Shown piece by piece: positions 45,336-56,698 of a DNA stretch of 64,000 nucleotides. The DNA is from Lotus japonicus (taxonomy: Eukaryota > Streptophyta > Magnoliopsida > Fabales > Fabaceae), in assembly GCF_012489685.1 (NCBI RefSeq), contig NC_080045.1, positions 50,303,096 to 50,367,095 of the forward strand, given 5' to 3'. Below the pieces are notes generated by a model. That model saw nothing but the letters and a program-made list of their open reading frames with translations. It had not been told where the DNA came from and made no database searches. Position numbers and translations under genes: made by a program. The first letter of the stretch is position 1. Each line of letters opens with the position of its first letter.

Positions 45336-45584
45336 ATGGAGTTTTTGCCAGAAGAATGCTTTGCTGTCATATTGTCTCGTACCACTATGATGGGATGCCG
45401 CCAGAGTCACAATCGTTTCAAAAATCTTATGTTCTGCCGCTGATTCTGATGTCGTTTGGGAACACTTTCTTCCTTGCGAATACAATTCCATCGTTTCCCA
45501 ATCTCCTTCTCTTGCCAATACTCCTTTAAAGAAAGTATTTATCTAGCTCTCTCTGAACACCCTATCATCATCGACCACCGTAAA

Positions 45585-45775
45585 AATGTATTTTTTTAAT
45601 AAGCAGAAACACAAAGCTGATAAGATTAAGGGCAGAGCAAAAGTAGCTCTGTTTCTAAAGCTAAATCACAGCACACAACAGGACAATACCCCACCCCCAA
45701 TTACTAGATTAGTCAATAAGTTGGAAGGTTGTAAAGATTATAACCATCCCCTCCATTGAAGATATTCAGGTTATG
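45585..45775 (-). mobile_element. Insertion in the PP2-B pseudogene, LINE-end-like
   Basis: It separates IIIDH from the next recognisable PP2-B residues. The minus strand reads CAGAGCTACTTTTGCTCTGC, CAGCTTTGTGTTTCTGCTT and ends ATTAAAAAAATAC, like a short poly(A) retroposon end. Target duplication not identified; a divergent intron is the alternative. Confidence 0.4.
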
Positions 45776-46372
45776 GCCCCCATTCCACACATCATCGTAG
45801 ATTTAAAACACCACCTTATACATATTTGAGTGGAAAGAAGGGTTACATGCTTGGTGCAAGAGCTCATTGATTTGGGTGACGATGAGCGTTATTGGTACCG
45901 AAGAACCCAGGTTAACTAAGTCTTAACTCTTAAGTTTGGATTTGTTTTGCTTTATTTTAGTTTTTTAAGAAGTAGGTAGACCACACTTGATTATTTATAC
46001 ACGTGAACAAGTAGTCATGTCCAAAGTGATTCATTGCTTCTTGGAATGATTACTTGTGCAAGTATATATATATATTCTTATATATCTTTGCAACTTTTGC
46101 AAAAATTTTAAATTTTGATGAGCAGGTTTTCTGAAGTTGCCAAGCTTTGGTATGTGTGGTGGCTTGAAATTATTGGGACGATAAACACCCTTTTCTTGTC
46201 TCTAAATACTCAGTATGGAGCTTTTCTTGTGTTCAAGATTAAACATTATTTCGATGAATTTCGTGATTATCCTGTGGAGTTATCAGTAAAGAATGTAGGT
46301 AGTGGCCAAAGCATTACCAAAGATGTTTGTTCGTGGGATCCATACTTGGACGCTAGGCGGCAGCACTCCAGA

Positions 46373-46901
46373 CAGTGGCGGAGGCAGGATTTTAATTTCG
46401 GGGACCAAGATTAAATGGCATTTGACTTCTAAGAAAATTTAAATTTTCACAGTTGTGCAGCAAATTTGATATATAACAAACATCTTTATAAGAATAAGAA
46501 ATATACAAGAATGAGTAAAATAAATATTAACCCGTATATGAGCGTCGTTGCATCGAGAAAAAAAAATAGGAATGAAAGAGAAAACGGGGTGTGAGCATAT
46601 TATTGTTCAATCTAAATGCCAAAGGAATATCTAAACTAAATTATTTAAAATTTATCTAGAATATGGTGGAAGTGTGTATCACCAAAATAAATTAAAAGAT
46701 GAAAGATGACATTTAAAAAGCCTACGAATTAAATGCACGGAAAGAAGAGACTTGTGAAGTTAAAATACTTTTCATTACATATAATAGTTATATAATTTTT
46801 GGGTGGTGCCAGGTAAATTTTTACATAGTATATATAAGTAAACAAAATTTAAAATCAGGGGGTGACTATAACATGAGCCAGTCCCCCTACCTCTGCCACT
46901 G
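46373..46901. mobile_element. Non-autonomous hAT element in PP2-B pseudogene (529 bp)
   Basis: Ends CAGTGGCGGAGGCAG and, inverted, CAGTGGCAGAGGTAG match at 13 of 15. A perfect 8-bp target duplication ACTCCAGA lies at 46365-46372 and 46902-46909. It belongs to the widespread plant CAGTGGCGGAGCCAGGA hAT type. The interior is AT-rich and non-coding. The host pseudogene continues on both sides, so removing the element and one target copy restores continuity there. Confidence 0.93.
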
Positions 46902-48143
46902 ACTCCAGAGTGGAGGGATTGGAATGATCGAGTGTGAGAAGCGATGGTTGGTTGGAGATTGAGATGGGAGAGTTCTTCACTTCAGACCTAGAAGGTGAAG
47001 AGTTCCATATGAGTGTTACAGAAATACAAGGTTATAAGAGCGGTCTCATTCTTGAAGGAATAGAAGTTAGACCTAAGAAACATAATTAGCAATCAAATTT
47101 ATTGAATCACTCAACATGTCTTGGATACTTGTTGCAAATTTCAGTAAGTTTCCATGTGTTGTGTTCTTATTCTTGTGCCAATCCGTTGCTCTCTTTGTAA
47201 ATGCATCAGATATATTATTCTTCAGTGATGACTCGTTCAAATTTACATGACCATCATTTTCCTTGCAGCAGCATGGATTTTGTCTCCCTGAACAGACATT
47301 CGAAATGTATGAGGGTATATATATTTAAGGCATGGAAGAATCTAGAAACTTTGTGTTTGTGGGGGCAATGTTCTTCTTTTTTTTTAGGCTTAATTCCACT
47401 TTTGGTCCCCCACTTTATTCAATTGTGTGATTTTGGTCCTTAACAAAAATAATTAACACTTTACGTCCCCCACGTTAACTTTCGGTTGCACTTTTGGTTT
47501 TCCGTCCAACTTCTGTTTAAAAACTAACTTTTAATCTTTAAAAAATTAATTAAAAGTAAAAATCTAATAAAAATATGATCTTCATCTTCTTCCTCTATCA
47601 TCTTCAAACCCAAAATCCAGAAAAATTCAAAAAATAAATCTTTTATCTCTAATTTCCAATCAGAAGCCTTGAATGACCAACAACCTTATCATCATCCAAA
47701 TCCCACCACGAATTCTCCCACCCCTACCTATGCACAAGATCCTACTTACTATCATTCTAATATGTAGTCATCTGTATTGCAAGATGAGCAGCCATGATTA
47801 TGATTCAAATCCAACAAACCATGTGTTCTTTCTAAAACTCATTCCGAAATTCATTGACCTTCAGCCCCAAATTAAGGTTCATTCCAACACAACCCCATCA
47901 TCTTCAAATCATAAGAACATAACACACTTACAATTCCAGCAAACCCATATCTTCAAACCCCAATAACCCACAACACAACCATAAATCCGGCAAACCCATA
48001 TCTTCAACCATAAATCTCTCTTCTCTCTGTTAATCCGTCATCACCCTTATATTAACCTTAAAAATGAAACATTTCTCTTCCATCTCTTTCTCATCTCCAT
48101 CCATTTCACATCAGGAGCTTGTCGAGCTTGAAAAAGATGCGGT

Positions 48144-48217
48144 GGAGGAGGCTTTGGTTGGCTCTGCGATCCAGATTGAAGGAGGAGGCTTTGGTTGGCT
48201 CTGCGATCCAGATTGAA
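48144..48217 (+). repeat. 37-bp exact tandem repeat inside the outer element
   Basis: GGAGGAGGCTTTGGTTGGCT plus the next 17 bases (to CCAGATTGAA) occurs at 48144-48180 and again at 48181-48217. A degenerate third copy (TATGGTTGGATCTACGATCC) follows at about 48231. Non-coding as far as can be told. Confidence 0.9.
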
Positions 48218-48542
48218 GGGTTTCGAAGGGTATGGTTGGATCTACGATCCAGATTGTCCCTTCTCCATGAATCCAGATCGGAGAAGGATTGGAGAAGCAA
48301 AAAACCCATAACCCCAGATCTTCCATTCTCCATGATCAGACAAGCAGAATCTTGGCACCAACGTGGAGAGAGGAAAGGGTGGTGGCATCGAGAGTAAAGA
48401 GAATGAGAATGAGAAGATGATAATGTATGGAAAATTGAAAGGATAAAGGTTTGGCTTTTATTTTCTGGAGAAAGGTGTGGAGAATCTGGGTTTGTTTTCT
48501 TTGGATGAAGAAAGAAGATGAAGATTAGGAAAAGTTTTTAAA

Positions 48543-49103
48543 TTAATTTTTGGCTTAATTGCAACTTTGGTCCCCGACGTTTACCAATGCCACGATTTTG
48601 GTCCCCCACCTAATTTAATTACATGGATGGTCCCCGACGTTGTAGGCCGTGTGCAACGTTAGTCCTACTGTTTATTTCTTAATGAAGGAGGCTTACGTGG
48701 ACGTCCAATTGGAGAGAGAAATGAGGTATGAGGAGAGAGGGAAGCACGTGAGTATCACGTGACCCTTATCTGAACCCATTATACTCAAACCCCTGACCTC
48801 CCTGGAACGAAGAAGGTAACGTGATTTAGATCCCTAGGGTTTCAGATTTGGGTATAATGGGTTCATATAAGGTTCACGTGAGTTCACGTGATACTCACGT
48901 GCTCCCCTCTCTCCTCAGATCTCCTTTTTCTCTCCAACTAGACGTCCACGTAAGCCTCCTCCATTAAGAAATAAACGGTAGGACTAACGTTGCACGCAAC
49001 CTACAACGTCGGGGACCATCCATGTAATTAAATTAGGTGAGGGACCAAAATCGTGGCATTGGTAAACGTCGGGGACCAAAGTTGTAATTAAGCCTTAATT
49101 TTT
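48543..49103. mobile_element. Nested Mutator-like palindromic element (543 bp)
   Basis: Element 48552-49094 with 9-bp target duplication TTAATTTTT at 48543-48551 and 49095-49103. The arms are long: GGCTTAATTGCAACTTTGG ... GACGTTTACCAATGCCACGA ... TGGATGGTCCCCGACGTTGT ... TTAGTCCTAC, mirrored on the right. The centre is GC-richer with CACGTGA words also inverted (48745-48765, 48880-48905). The whole unit is nearly one palindrome. Inserted into the outer Mutator-like element. Confidence 0.92.
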
Positions 49104-49353
49104 TAAGGAATATTCTGTTAGTTTTTGGATGGAAGTGGACGGAAAACTAAAAGTGCAAACAGAAGTTAACGTGGGGGACGCAAAGTGCTAATTATTTTTG
49201 TTAAGGACCAAAATCACACGATTGAATAAAGTGGGAGACCAAAAGTGCAATTAAGCCTTTTTTTTATTACTTTTTTACAAATCATATCTTTCATTTTTAT
49301 CTTCTATTTTCATGCGTATATTGGGTGTAGGTTATGTGACATTTGTTAATTGA

Positions 49354-49381
49354 CTAGTGTTTTTCCCCGTGCGCTGCACGG
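49354..49381 (-). mobile_element. Helitron-type 3' terminus (copy 3)
   Basis: The minus strand has hairpin CCGTGCAGCGCACGG (49381-49367), then GGAAAAACA, then CTAG (49357-49354) and host T. Same plan and strand as the ends at 39491 and 40748. The 5' end is not located. Confidence 0.68.
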
Positions 49382-51857
49382 CGAAGTTTACTATTATATT
49401 TGACACATCAATAAATATTTTGATTATAAACAATTTAAGATACTAAAAATGAAAGAAAAATCATAATAAAGATGTAGATATTCACAAAAACGTAAATTCG
49501 AATACTTATAGTGTTTTATACTGATACATCGATTTAACCAATATAAAGATATTGAAAAAAACAATTAGTTAGCCAAAATCTTCAATTCTTCACATGTGAG
49601 GTATTAATAATTTTTCCTTGAAGATGTAAATACATATATCTCAATCTATTAGGATCAGGACTTACAAAGTGAAACCAAAATACATAGATTTATAATTTCT
49701 CCTAAATTTATTTTAAAATTATCAATGGTGCACTTAGATTATTTGAAAATCAATTTTTATATTAGCTTTAACATGAAAGTGTTTTCAAGTAAAATATTAT
49801 TACCAGTGCACAGTGGATTTTGCTCTTATTATTTTAACATCTACCCATACAACAATTCAAAACTAAATTGATATACCAAAATTAATATCTGCCAATTTTT
49901 TTAGCTGCTAGAATTATGAGACTAAAAAAGATTGAGCATTCAACAATACAAAACCACAACGATTATCACACAACCCGTAAAATTTCACACAACATTTATC
50001 TATATATTTAATCCTAAAATTATTTTAAAAATTATGAACAATATAATTTGATTATATGAATTTTTTTTTCTATTAGGTTTAACATGATAGTATTTTCTTG
50101 TTAAAATTTTCATCTAGTAGGACAATTTTACCCTTGCAATTTATATTAAAAATGAATTTACATTAAAAATGAAAGTAGACTAAATTATTATGTTGTACAA
50201 ATTTAACATGAAATTATATTGTAACTCAATGAAAACTTATTAAAATTTATTTGTATATTAACTTTGATGTGAAGTATTTTCTTTCAAAATGTTTAGGGGG
50301 GCCATTAACCTTGTAACTTAAATATAAATAATTTTTTAGAAAGAAAGAGAATATATTAATTATAGCTTTGAAAATTCAAAGCTGAAAAGGAGACAAAACA
50401 GACAATGGTGATTAGTAACATCAAAAAGCTAATCACCCACAGTGAACCACGGTTCCCAAAGAAAAATCTTATAGATCGTATATGCATTAATGTCTTCTAA
50501 TCTCGGTTTTAAAAAAATCTTATAATCTCACCACGACATATTTTCATCACTTTATTATCATTTTTATATAAAATTATAAAATCATAAAAAAGTACTAAAT
50601 TATATCGGAATTTATTTTTAAAATAATTTTGACATGAATTTGTATTCATGTAAAATATTTCTCCTGTGTGAACTTTTTACCGTGTAGTTCAAACATTAAA
50701 AATGTGAATATATTTATGTTTTTTAATAACTATTATAATCTAATCATATTAATTTAGATATTAATAAGATCTTTTATTCTTATATGACGTCATTTTACTT
50801 AACATTAGTTATAATTGTATATATTTATTCACAAAATTATTTAATGTAATCTATTGTAAAATGTTCATTCTTGTGCTTTGTATTTTTATTACACAATTTT
50901 GCATCCTGAGTTACATATAATTATTTTAAAAAATTTAATACCCGCACAACATGTTTTCACTCTTTATAATTTTTTTAAAATTGTTTTACTAATAAAATAA
51001 ATTTAGTAAAGTTGTAGGGGGGCGAATTTTGGGAAAGAACACAGTGAGACAGCGAAACGGTGAAGAGAGTCAAAGAGCAAGAGAGGGTTCAGGGGAAATA
51101 GATGAGGAGAAGGGAGGGTCATGTGGAAGGTTTCATTTAGGAGTTTCAACTCACAATGAGAATCCGATAAAAGATTGTTGGAATTATTGAAACTTGAAAG
51201 TGGTGCAGGTTCCCAATGAATGTTATGCATGGTTGAAGCATTAATGGTCTGCAACATGGCAAATAAAAATATTTTGAATATCAAATTCAAAATTTCTAGA
51301 GAGAGAATATCAAAAAAACAAACCGGTGCGGATTTAATGACAAAGATAGTGGGAGAGAGAAAATGAAGGGGGAGGAAATTGAAAATTATAAAAATCTAAA
51401 CTTTACAATTATAAAATTTCCAAACTACTGAAATGTAAATGAATCAATGACTTTTATTTTTAAATCAACCAAATTAGTGTAGTTATATAAATTCAGTGAG
51501 AGTTTTTTTGCAGATCTCATATAAAACACATATTTATTAATGTTTTCAATTCCCATACGACATATTTTTATAATCATATTTTTATAATTTTATATTTTTC
51601 AATTCCCAAAGTATATTAAATTATATTTTTCTATTAATTAACATAAATCTATTTCCATGACAAATGCTTATCTAATCCTCCTCCAAGTCCCACTGGAATT
51701 TTCACAACAAACTTGATACCGCCAAACAGAATCAAATTAATCCAAAAAGAATTCAAACTTTTAGCAAAACAATGATTAACTTGATAAAGCATTCAAACGA
51801 ACTCTATGGATTTGAACATAACTTAAAACAACTGATATTCAAAATTGAGTTTATAAT
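49382..51857. other. AT-rich repeat-like DNA
   Basis: Very AT-rich with recurring phrases (AACATGA(A/T)AGT, TAAAATATT). 50330-50470 is a truncated LINE-type 3' end on the minus strand (GGTGATTAGCTTTTTGATG, poly-T at the plus-strand left edge). 51003-51290 is less AT-rich but has no recognisable product. Likely decayed transposon sequence, perhaps the Helitron body. Confidence 0.45.
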
Positions 51858-54370
51858 TTAATACATCTGCTCAGCAATTGTGGTTTCATAAACACCCCAC
51901 AGTGTTGGTTTTCGATCTACAAAAACACCATTGTAATTCCAGTTTTTCTTGTTGCGGTATTGCTCAATATCATATTGGCATGCCCTGCAATTTCCTATCT
52001 CTCTATACTACCTGCATCAGCCCCAACAAAACTGATTAGAAGGTGTGTAAGTACCTGGTAGAGAAATACTAATTAAGATAACCACCAAAATAAAGAAAAA
52101 TACCTAAAAGCTTGCCTCTCCACGCCCAGTAATAGTTTCTCCATTAGAAATTATTTAACATAAAGATGAAAACAGAAAGATTTCAATATGAAGTTCATCT
52201 TTCGTGGTCCAATCAATATTGTCACTCTCCACACCACAATCAGCTCCACCATGCAATAACTGATACACATAAGAGGATCATAAGCAAATGTAGCAGTAAT
52301 AAAAAAACCAAATAATTAAGAAAAGCAAGAGAAGAAAAAATAATTAGAACCACATTGCTAGTCAAGGCACACTACAGTTGTACTTATGAATGAGGACTCA
52401 TAGAACAACCAAATATATTTTTTGTGATAGTTATCTTCTTTGAACAACCAAATGCAAGAGAATTAGCATAAGACAAAGCTAACTATAGTTAGGAGTTGCA
52501 TCAAAAAAATTTCGCTTTAAAATTTATAATGTGCAACACAGCTTATAAACATGACAGCAGGGTACAAAATGAATCTGAAAAAAAATTAGGATACTAACCA
52601 ATACTTAAAATATGTCAACCCAAAAAACCATATTTAGATAGTAGGCACAAAAATTTAAAATAAAGATTAGCAACAACCAAAGAAACTCTAAAACAAACAA
52701 AAATACACTCATAGAAATTGCAGTGCAATTTAGACAAATCATCTAAATATCTAAGGGAAGGATAATTGCAATCACAGACCTGGTCACTAAACAAAGCAGT
52801 GAACATTAAAGAACAATCAGCCTGCTTGCACTATAATAAATTCGAGTAAATTCCTTGAACACATTAAAAAGATGACCCTTCAACCTGTTAACACATATCA
52901 AGAGCAATATATTAAAACTACATTGATATGCAACATAATCAAAAACAGAAAACACAAAGACAATACATGCCCATAACCCAAGATTTCGAACAGTTTCCTT
53001 CAATAAGAGACAATGATAACTGGAATATCAGCATCACACAGAATAACCATCCATAGCTTCCTATGTGAGAAAGAAAAGTGAAGTTCATTCATGGTGCAGT
53101 AGAACATAATCATTTGAATGACTAATCATACCTGAAATTGAACCAAGAAGAAGTGTGAAGGCACACCGGTGGAAGCGATCCAATAATGAAGAAGGATCAA
53201 ATTAAATCTGCTAAAGTAGAGCAAAATTAACTGAGATTACTAATAACTGTCCATATGCTTGAATATTTTGGGAAAATTGTTTCACATCACAAAAAATCTC
53301 AACCAACACATGTCTATTAGTCCCCCAATCCTTTTAAGAATATAATCAGGAAAAGAATTGAAGCTATAACCCTTGAGATTTAAAAAATCAATATCTGTCA
53401 GAGCAAACAGCTTCTGGTAAAGTGCTTATGCCAACTGGTATCGATTTAAGACAACAATTTATACCTTAATAACATGCATAGCATTAATCCATAATCCATT
53501 TATCTCGAGTAAAATACCAGTTTACCGATCTGTAATCATTTTTTAATTAGCTAGTTGGTGCTGAGTTTAGTGCAAAGAAAACAGGAACATGAAGCTAGAA
53601 GTAGTATGGCATAAATCCCAGAATTGGTATAATCATTTTATGATGTTGTTAAACATGCACTTTTCTTTGAGTATCAAATCAAGAAACAATCTAAGGAGAT
53701 TAGAAAGACTTAATATAAGGAGAATAAAAAGGAAATCAAAGGACTTCCATAAGAATCTTTTTAAAACAGCTATTACGAAACTGAATGAATCCTAAGGAAA
53801 ATACTTCAACTTCAATACTCACTTTAGAGACAATAAATTCAGAGAACTTGAATCCTAAGGACAATACTTCAACTGGAAATGTGCTACATCATAACATGTC
53901 AGGTGTATTACTTAAAAATTGATCAATTAATTTCTCAAAATATAGAATCTTACTTCATGCAGCAATTCCAGTGAGTAAAGGCCCAACAATGTCTCCATGA
54001 AGACCATGAATGAAAATAGATTTAATATTACTATTGCAAGAAAATCTCCTGAAATAGTAGTAGATTAAAAAGGATCCAATTTTTTCAAATAAGTAAAAGG
54101 GTCACCATCCTTACCTCTGTGATGGGTCGATGCACAGGTCTTGTTCATTTTTCTGCATGCCCACAAAATGAAAACCAAACATGATTATTACAAAGCAAAA
54201 AATGCAATAAATTTGCTAGGAAAAAGGAAGATGATTACTGCTTTGGGCGTATCATCTCTCTTATGGATCCATCTCTTTTGAAGCCTGAGCTTGACGTCGC
54301 TGAAGTTGGGAAGGAGGACACTACTTGTAGCCCGGAATCAGCAGCTCAATTTCACTGCAGAACCGAACAT
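51858..54370 (-). pseudogene. Unrecognised spliced gene(s), damaged or partial
   Basis: Several minus-strand blocks look like real exons. At the 5' end, 54370-54239 begins MFGSAVKLSC, has TGA at 54340-54338, and continues FRATSSVLLPNFSDVKLRLQ...DDTPKA to donor GTAATC. It joins in frame to 54152-54115 (KNEQDLCIDPSQR) and 54048-53955 (RFSCNSNIKSIFIHGLHGD...), which ends in TGA. Far downstream, a block ending at 52104 (MEKLLLGVERQAFR) joins in frame to 51984-51858 ([19 protein letters not shown], ending AEQMY stop). Between them, 53150-53200 and 53400-53460 hold further open blocks I could not chain. I do not recognise the protein. It may be one gene with nonsense changes, or two. A copia LTR starts about 210 bp upstream of the first ATG. 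Confidence 0.45.
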
Positions 54371-54578
54371 GAAAAGGGTGGAAGCACGAAACAGAGCTCC
54401 ACGAACCAAAACCGAAGACGTCGCGCGAGATTTAGAGTTCGATCCAATGAAGGTTTCAGGTTTAGATCAGCGTAGGAAGAAGATATGTTTGCGTAATGAG
54501 AGTAAGAAAGGGTTGCTTCGGTCAAAGACGACGACGGCGCAGATTAACGGTGGCTGCGTCTTTGACGGTGAAGGAGAC

Positions 54579-55018
54579 TGTTGTGGTTAATTCAAACTAG
54601 AGTTGTGTGTGTTTAGTTGTAGTATGGTCACCTAACCTGTGGCTTGAGTTAGTTGTGAGACTCAAGTTAATTGATGTGAAGTGTTAGCCTATTCACTATA
54701 AATAGATAGGTACTGTTATGAATAAAAAAGAGATCAATTTTCCCCTATCTCCTATTTTCCTATCTGTTAACTTTCTGCACTATTCACTTTTGCAATAACA
54801 AATTGGTATCTAGAGCTATTGTTGCGTTCCAGAGAAGGGTGAGAAAACAACCAAGAAAATCAACATAGTGTGTGAGAGAATCGACACTGTGAGTTGAGTT
54901 CTTCTTTCCTTTCCTTCGTCATTGAGATTTTCTTCTCCTTCTTTCTTCTTTGTGTGATCGAGTTCTTGGTGAGAGAGGAACAAGCTTGAGCTTTTCTCTG
55001 CGAGAGAAAGGGGTTTCT
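54579..55018 (+). mobile_element. Ty1/copia 5' LTR and leader
   Basis: LTR about 54579-54800 (TGTTGTGGTTAATTC ... TTGCAATAACA) with TATA box ACTATAAATAG near 54695. After AAT comes the primer site TGGTATCTAGAGC (54804-54816, tRNA-Met type), then a pyrimidine-rich leader. From 54805 to 55018 the sequence is repeated at 59892-60105 with one difference seen. At 55019 copia sequence stops and Ty3/gypsy sequence starts. The left LTR edge is not confirmed because the 3' LTR lies outside the window. Confidence 0.7.
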
Positions 55019-55035
55019 ACAGAATCCACCAAAGG

Positions 55036-56215
55036 AGGATGATTTGAACACGAGAACAAAACGCAGGGAAGCCAGTTTCTACACACTGGTGGATGGTGAG
55101 TTATATCGGCGGGGAATCATGTCTCCCATGCTCAAATGTGTCGATACCAAGGACGCCCTCGGAATAATGGCGGAAGTCCACGAAGGTGTGTGTTCTAGTC
55201 ATATCGGCGGCGATCCTTGGCAATAAAAGTGATAAGAGCAGGATTCTATTGGCCAACCATGAAGAAGGATTGTTTGGAGTATGTTAAGAAATGTGAAAAA
55301 TGTCAAGTCTTTTCTGATTTGCACAAGGATCCACCAGAAGAATTAACAACCATGATGGCGCCTTGGCCGTTCGCCATGTGGGGGACTGATATCTTAGGAC
55401 CATTCCCTGTAGCGAAGGCACAAATGAAGTACATCATCGTGGCGGTTGATTACTTCACTAAGTGGATAGAAGCCGAGGTGGTGGCGACTATCACAGCCGC
55501 CAAGGTCAGGAACTTCCTGTGGCGAAGGATTGTTTGTAGATTTGGGGTCCCCATGGCGTTAGTAATGGATAATGGAACCCAATTCACAAGTAGTGTTACC
55601 CAGGAATTTTGTGCAGAAATGGGAATCGAGATGCGATTTGCCTCTGTAGAACATCCACAAACCAATGGGCAGGCTGAGTCGGCTAACAAGGTTATCCTGA
55701 AAGGTTTAAAAAAGAAACTGGATGAAGCAAAAGGGCTTTGGGCGGAGGAACTACCAGGCGTCCTTTGGGCATACAACACCACGGAACAGTCAAGCACAAA
55801 GGAAACCCCGTATCGTCTAACTTATGGAACTGACGCCATGCTCCCAGTGGAAATTGAAAACCAAAGTTGGCGAGTGGCTCGGTTTAATGAGAATGACAAC
55901 GGAGAAAACTTAATAGCAAATCTAATCATGCTGCCCGAGGAACAACGAGAGGCTCACATAAGAAATGAGGCGGGAAAAGTGAAGGTGGTAAGAAAGTTCT
56001 CAACGAAAGTAGTGCCAAGAAAAATGAGGGTAGGAGACTTAGTGCTCCGAAAAAATACAATACCCGATAAACACAACAAACTTTCACCCAACTGGGGCGG
56101 GCCTTACAGGATTATTGGCGATGTTGGAGGAGGAGCTTATAAGTTGGAACAACTAAATGGTCAAAAGGTTCCACGAACATGGAACGCCTCTCATCTAAAG
56201 CAGTATTTTAGTTAA
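55036..56215 (+). pseudogene. Tat-type Ty3/gypsy integrase, C-terminal pol remnant
   Basis: The first part (about 55036-55215, ...REASFYTLVDGELYRRG... to HIGGD) is in one frame; a one-base loss near 55213 shifts it, and the rest is open from 55217 to 56215. In that 332-residue part the catalytic residues are D58 (WGTDILGPF), D118 (VMDNGTQF) and E154 (GQAESAN), with 35 residues between the last two. The zinc-site cysteines of CEKC are at 26-29, their histidines lying before the frameshift. A GPYRI module sits near the C terminus. The family joins element cDNA to target DNA. Missing upstream domains and the frameshift make it non-functional. Confidence 0.88.
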
Positions 56216-56698
56216 TGGAAACAACAAATGTAAATGAAGTCGCACTCTTTTTCCCTTTCTTTGGAAAGGTTTTTAATGAGGCGACATTTGTAATGAAGGG
56301 ACAATTGTTCTCATACGAAAGAAAATTAATGAAAAGATCATTTCAACAGAATCGCATATATTTTTTAATTTATATTACGAGTTCATGCAATGCAAATCGT
56401 ATCAAGGTATGCAATACCGCGAGTAAACCTTTCGGAATAAGAGAGTATCACCTTCAAAAGTTAAAAGCCTTGGCAATTCTAGTGGCCACTAGAAACCAAG
56501 CCTCGTCGAAAAATCGGCTAAGGTATGTAAACCAAAGTAACAACAAAAGTTGGAAACAACTAAAACAACGAATGAACTTAAAATGATATCCATTTAAAGT
56601 AGGGAAAAGGGGGCGACGCCCATACATGATTTGGAATGAAAATAAAAGACAGGGCAATGCCCAAAGAAAAATTTCAACTTCATAAAATAAAAACAAAT
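56216..56698. other. Spacer between pol and the antisense ORF
   Basis: Non-coding 3' region of the truncated Ty3 element, between two converging frames. An open plus-strand frame to 56586 has no recognisable content. Confidence 0.5.

Larger units (their letters stand above)
45336..47089 (+). pseudogene. F-box protein PP2-B-like pseudogene
   Basis: The 5' part starts MEFLPEECFAVILSRTTM, an F-box start typical of PP2-B proteins, but frame is lost by about 45440 (TGA after MFCR). Fragments continue in other frames: VWEHFLPCEYNSIVSQSPSL, then IYLALSEHPIIIDH, an interruption (about 45585-45775), then GYMLGARALIDLGDDERYW up to a donor (CCCAG|GTTAAC, about 45910). After an acceptor (GAGCAG, 46122-46127) exon 2 reads RFSEVAKLWYVWWLEIIG..., VFKIKHYFDEFRDYPVELSV, DPYLDARRQHSR. 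There a hAT element (46373-46901) cuts it. Coding resumes RSDGWLEIEMGEFF..., ending EGIEVRPKKHN and TAG at 47087. Intact relatives are SCF ubiquitin-ligase adaptors with a lectin-like PP2 domain. Several frameshifts, stops and two insertions make this clearly dead. Confidence 0.88.
47378..49266. mobile_element. Mutator-like element, outer (with nested copy)
   Basis: Element 47387-49257 with 9-bp target duplication TTTTTTTTA at 47378-47386 and 49258-49266. Long terminal arms (about 145 bp) are inverted: GGCTTAATTCCACTTTTGG ... CCCCCACGTTAACTT ... CGTCCAACTTCTGTT on the left against the matching inverse at about 49109-49257. The interior 47535-48540 is not palindromic: it has C/A-rich pseudo-coding sequence and a 37-bp tandem repeat at 48144-48217. 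A second element (48552-49094) sits inside. No transposase domain was recognised. Interior GC and the tandem repeat raise the possibility of captured host sequence. Confidence 0.88.

Noticed and set aside
48106..48397. Frames on both strands at the tandem repeat
   Set aside because: Created by the exact 37-bp repeat; no recognisable protein.
51003..51290. 95-codon minus frame with a hydrophobic start
   Set aside because: No homologue recognised and lies in repeat-like DNA; too weak to call.
54263..54590. Plus-strand frames rich in Arg
   Set aside because: Antisense to the better supported minus-strand exon at 54239-54370 and its leader.
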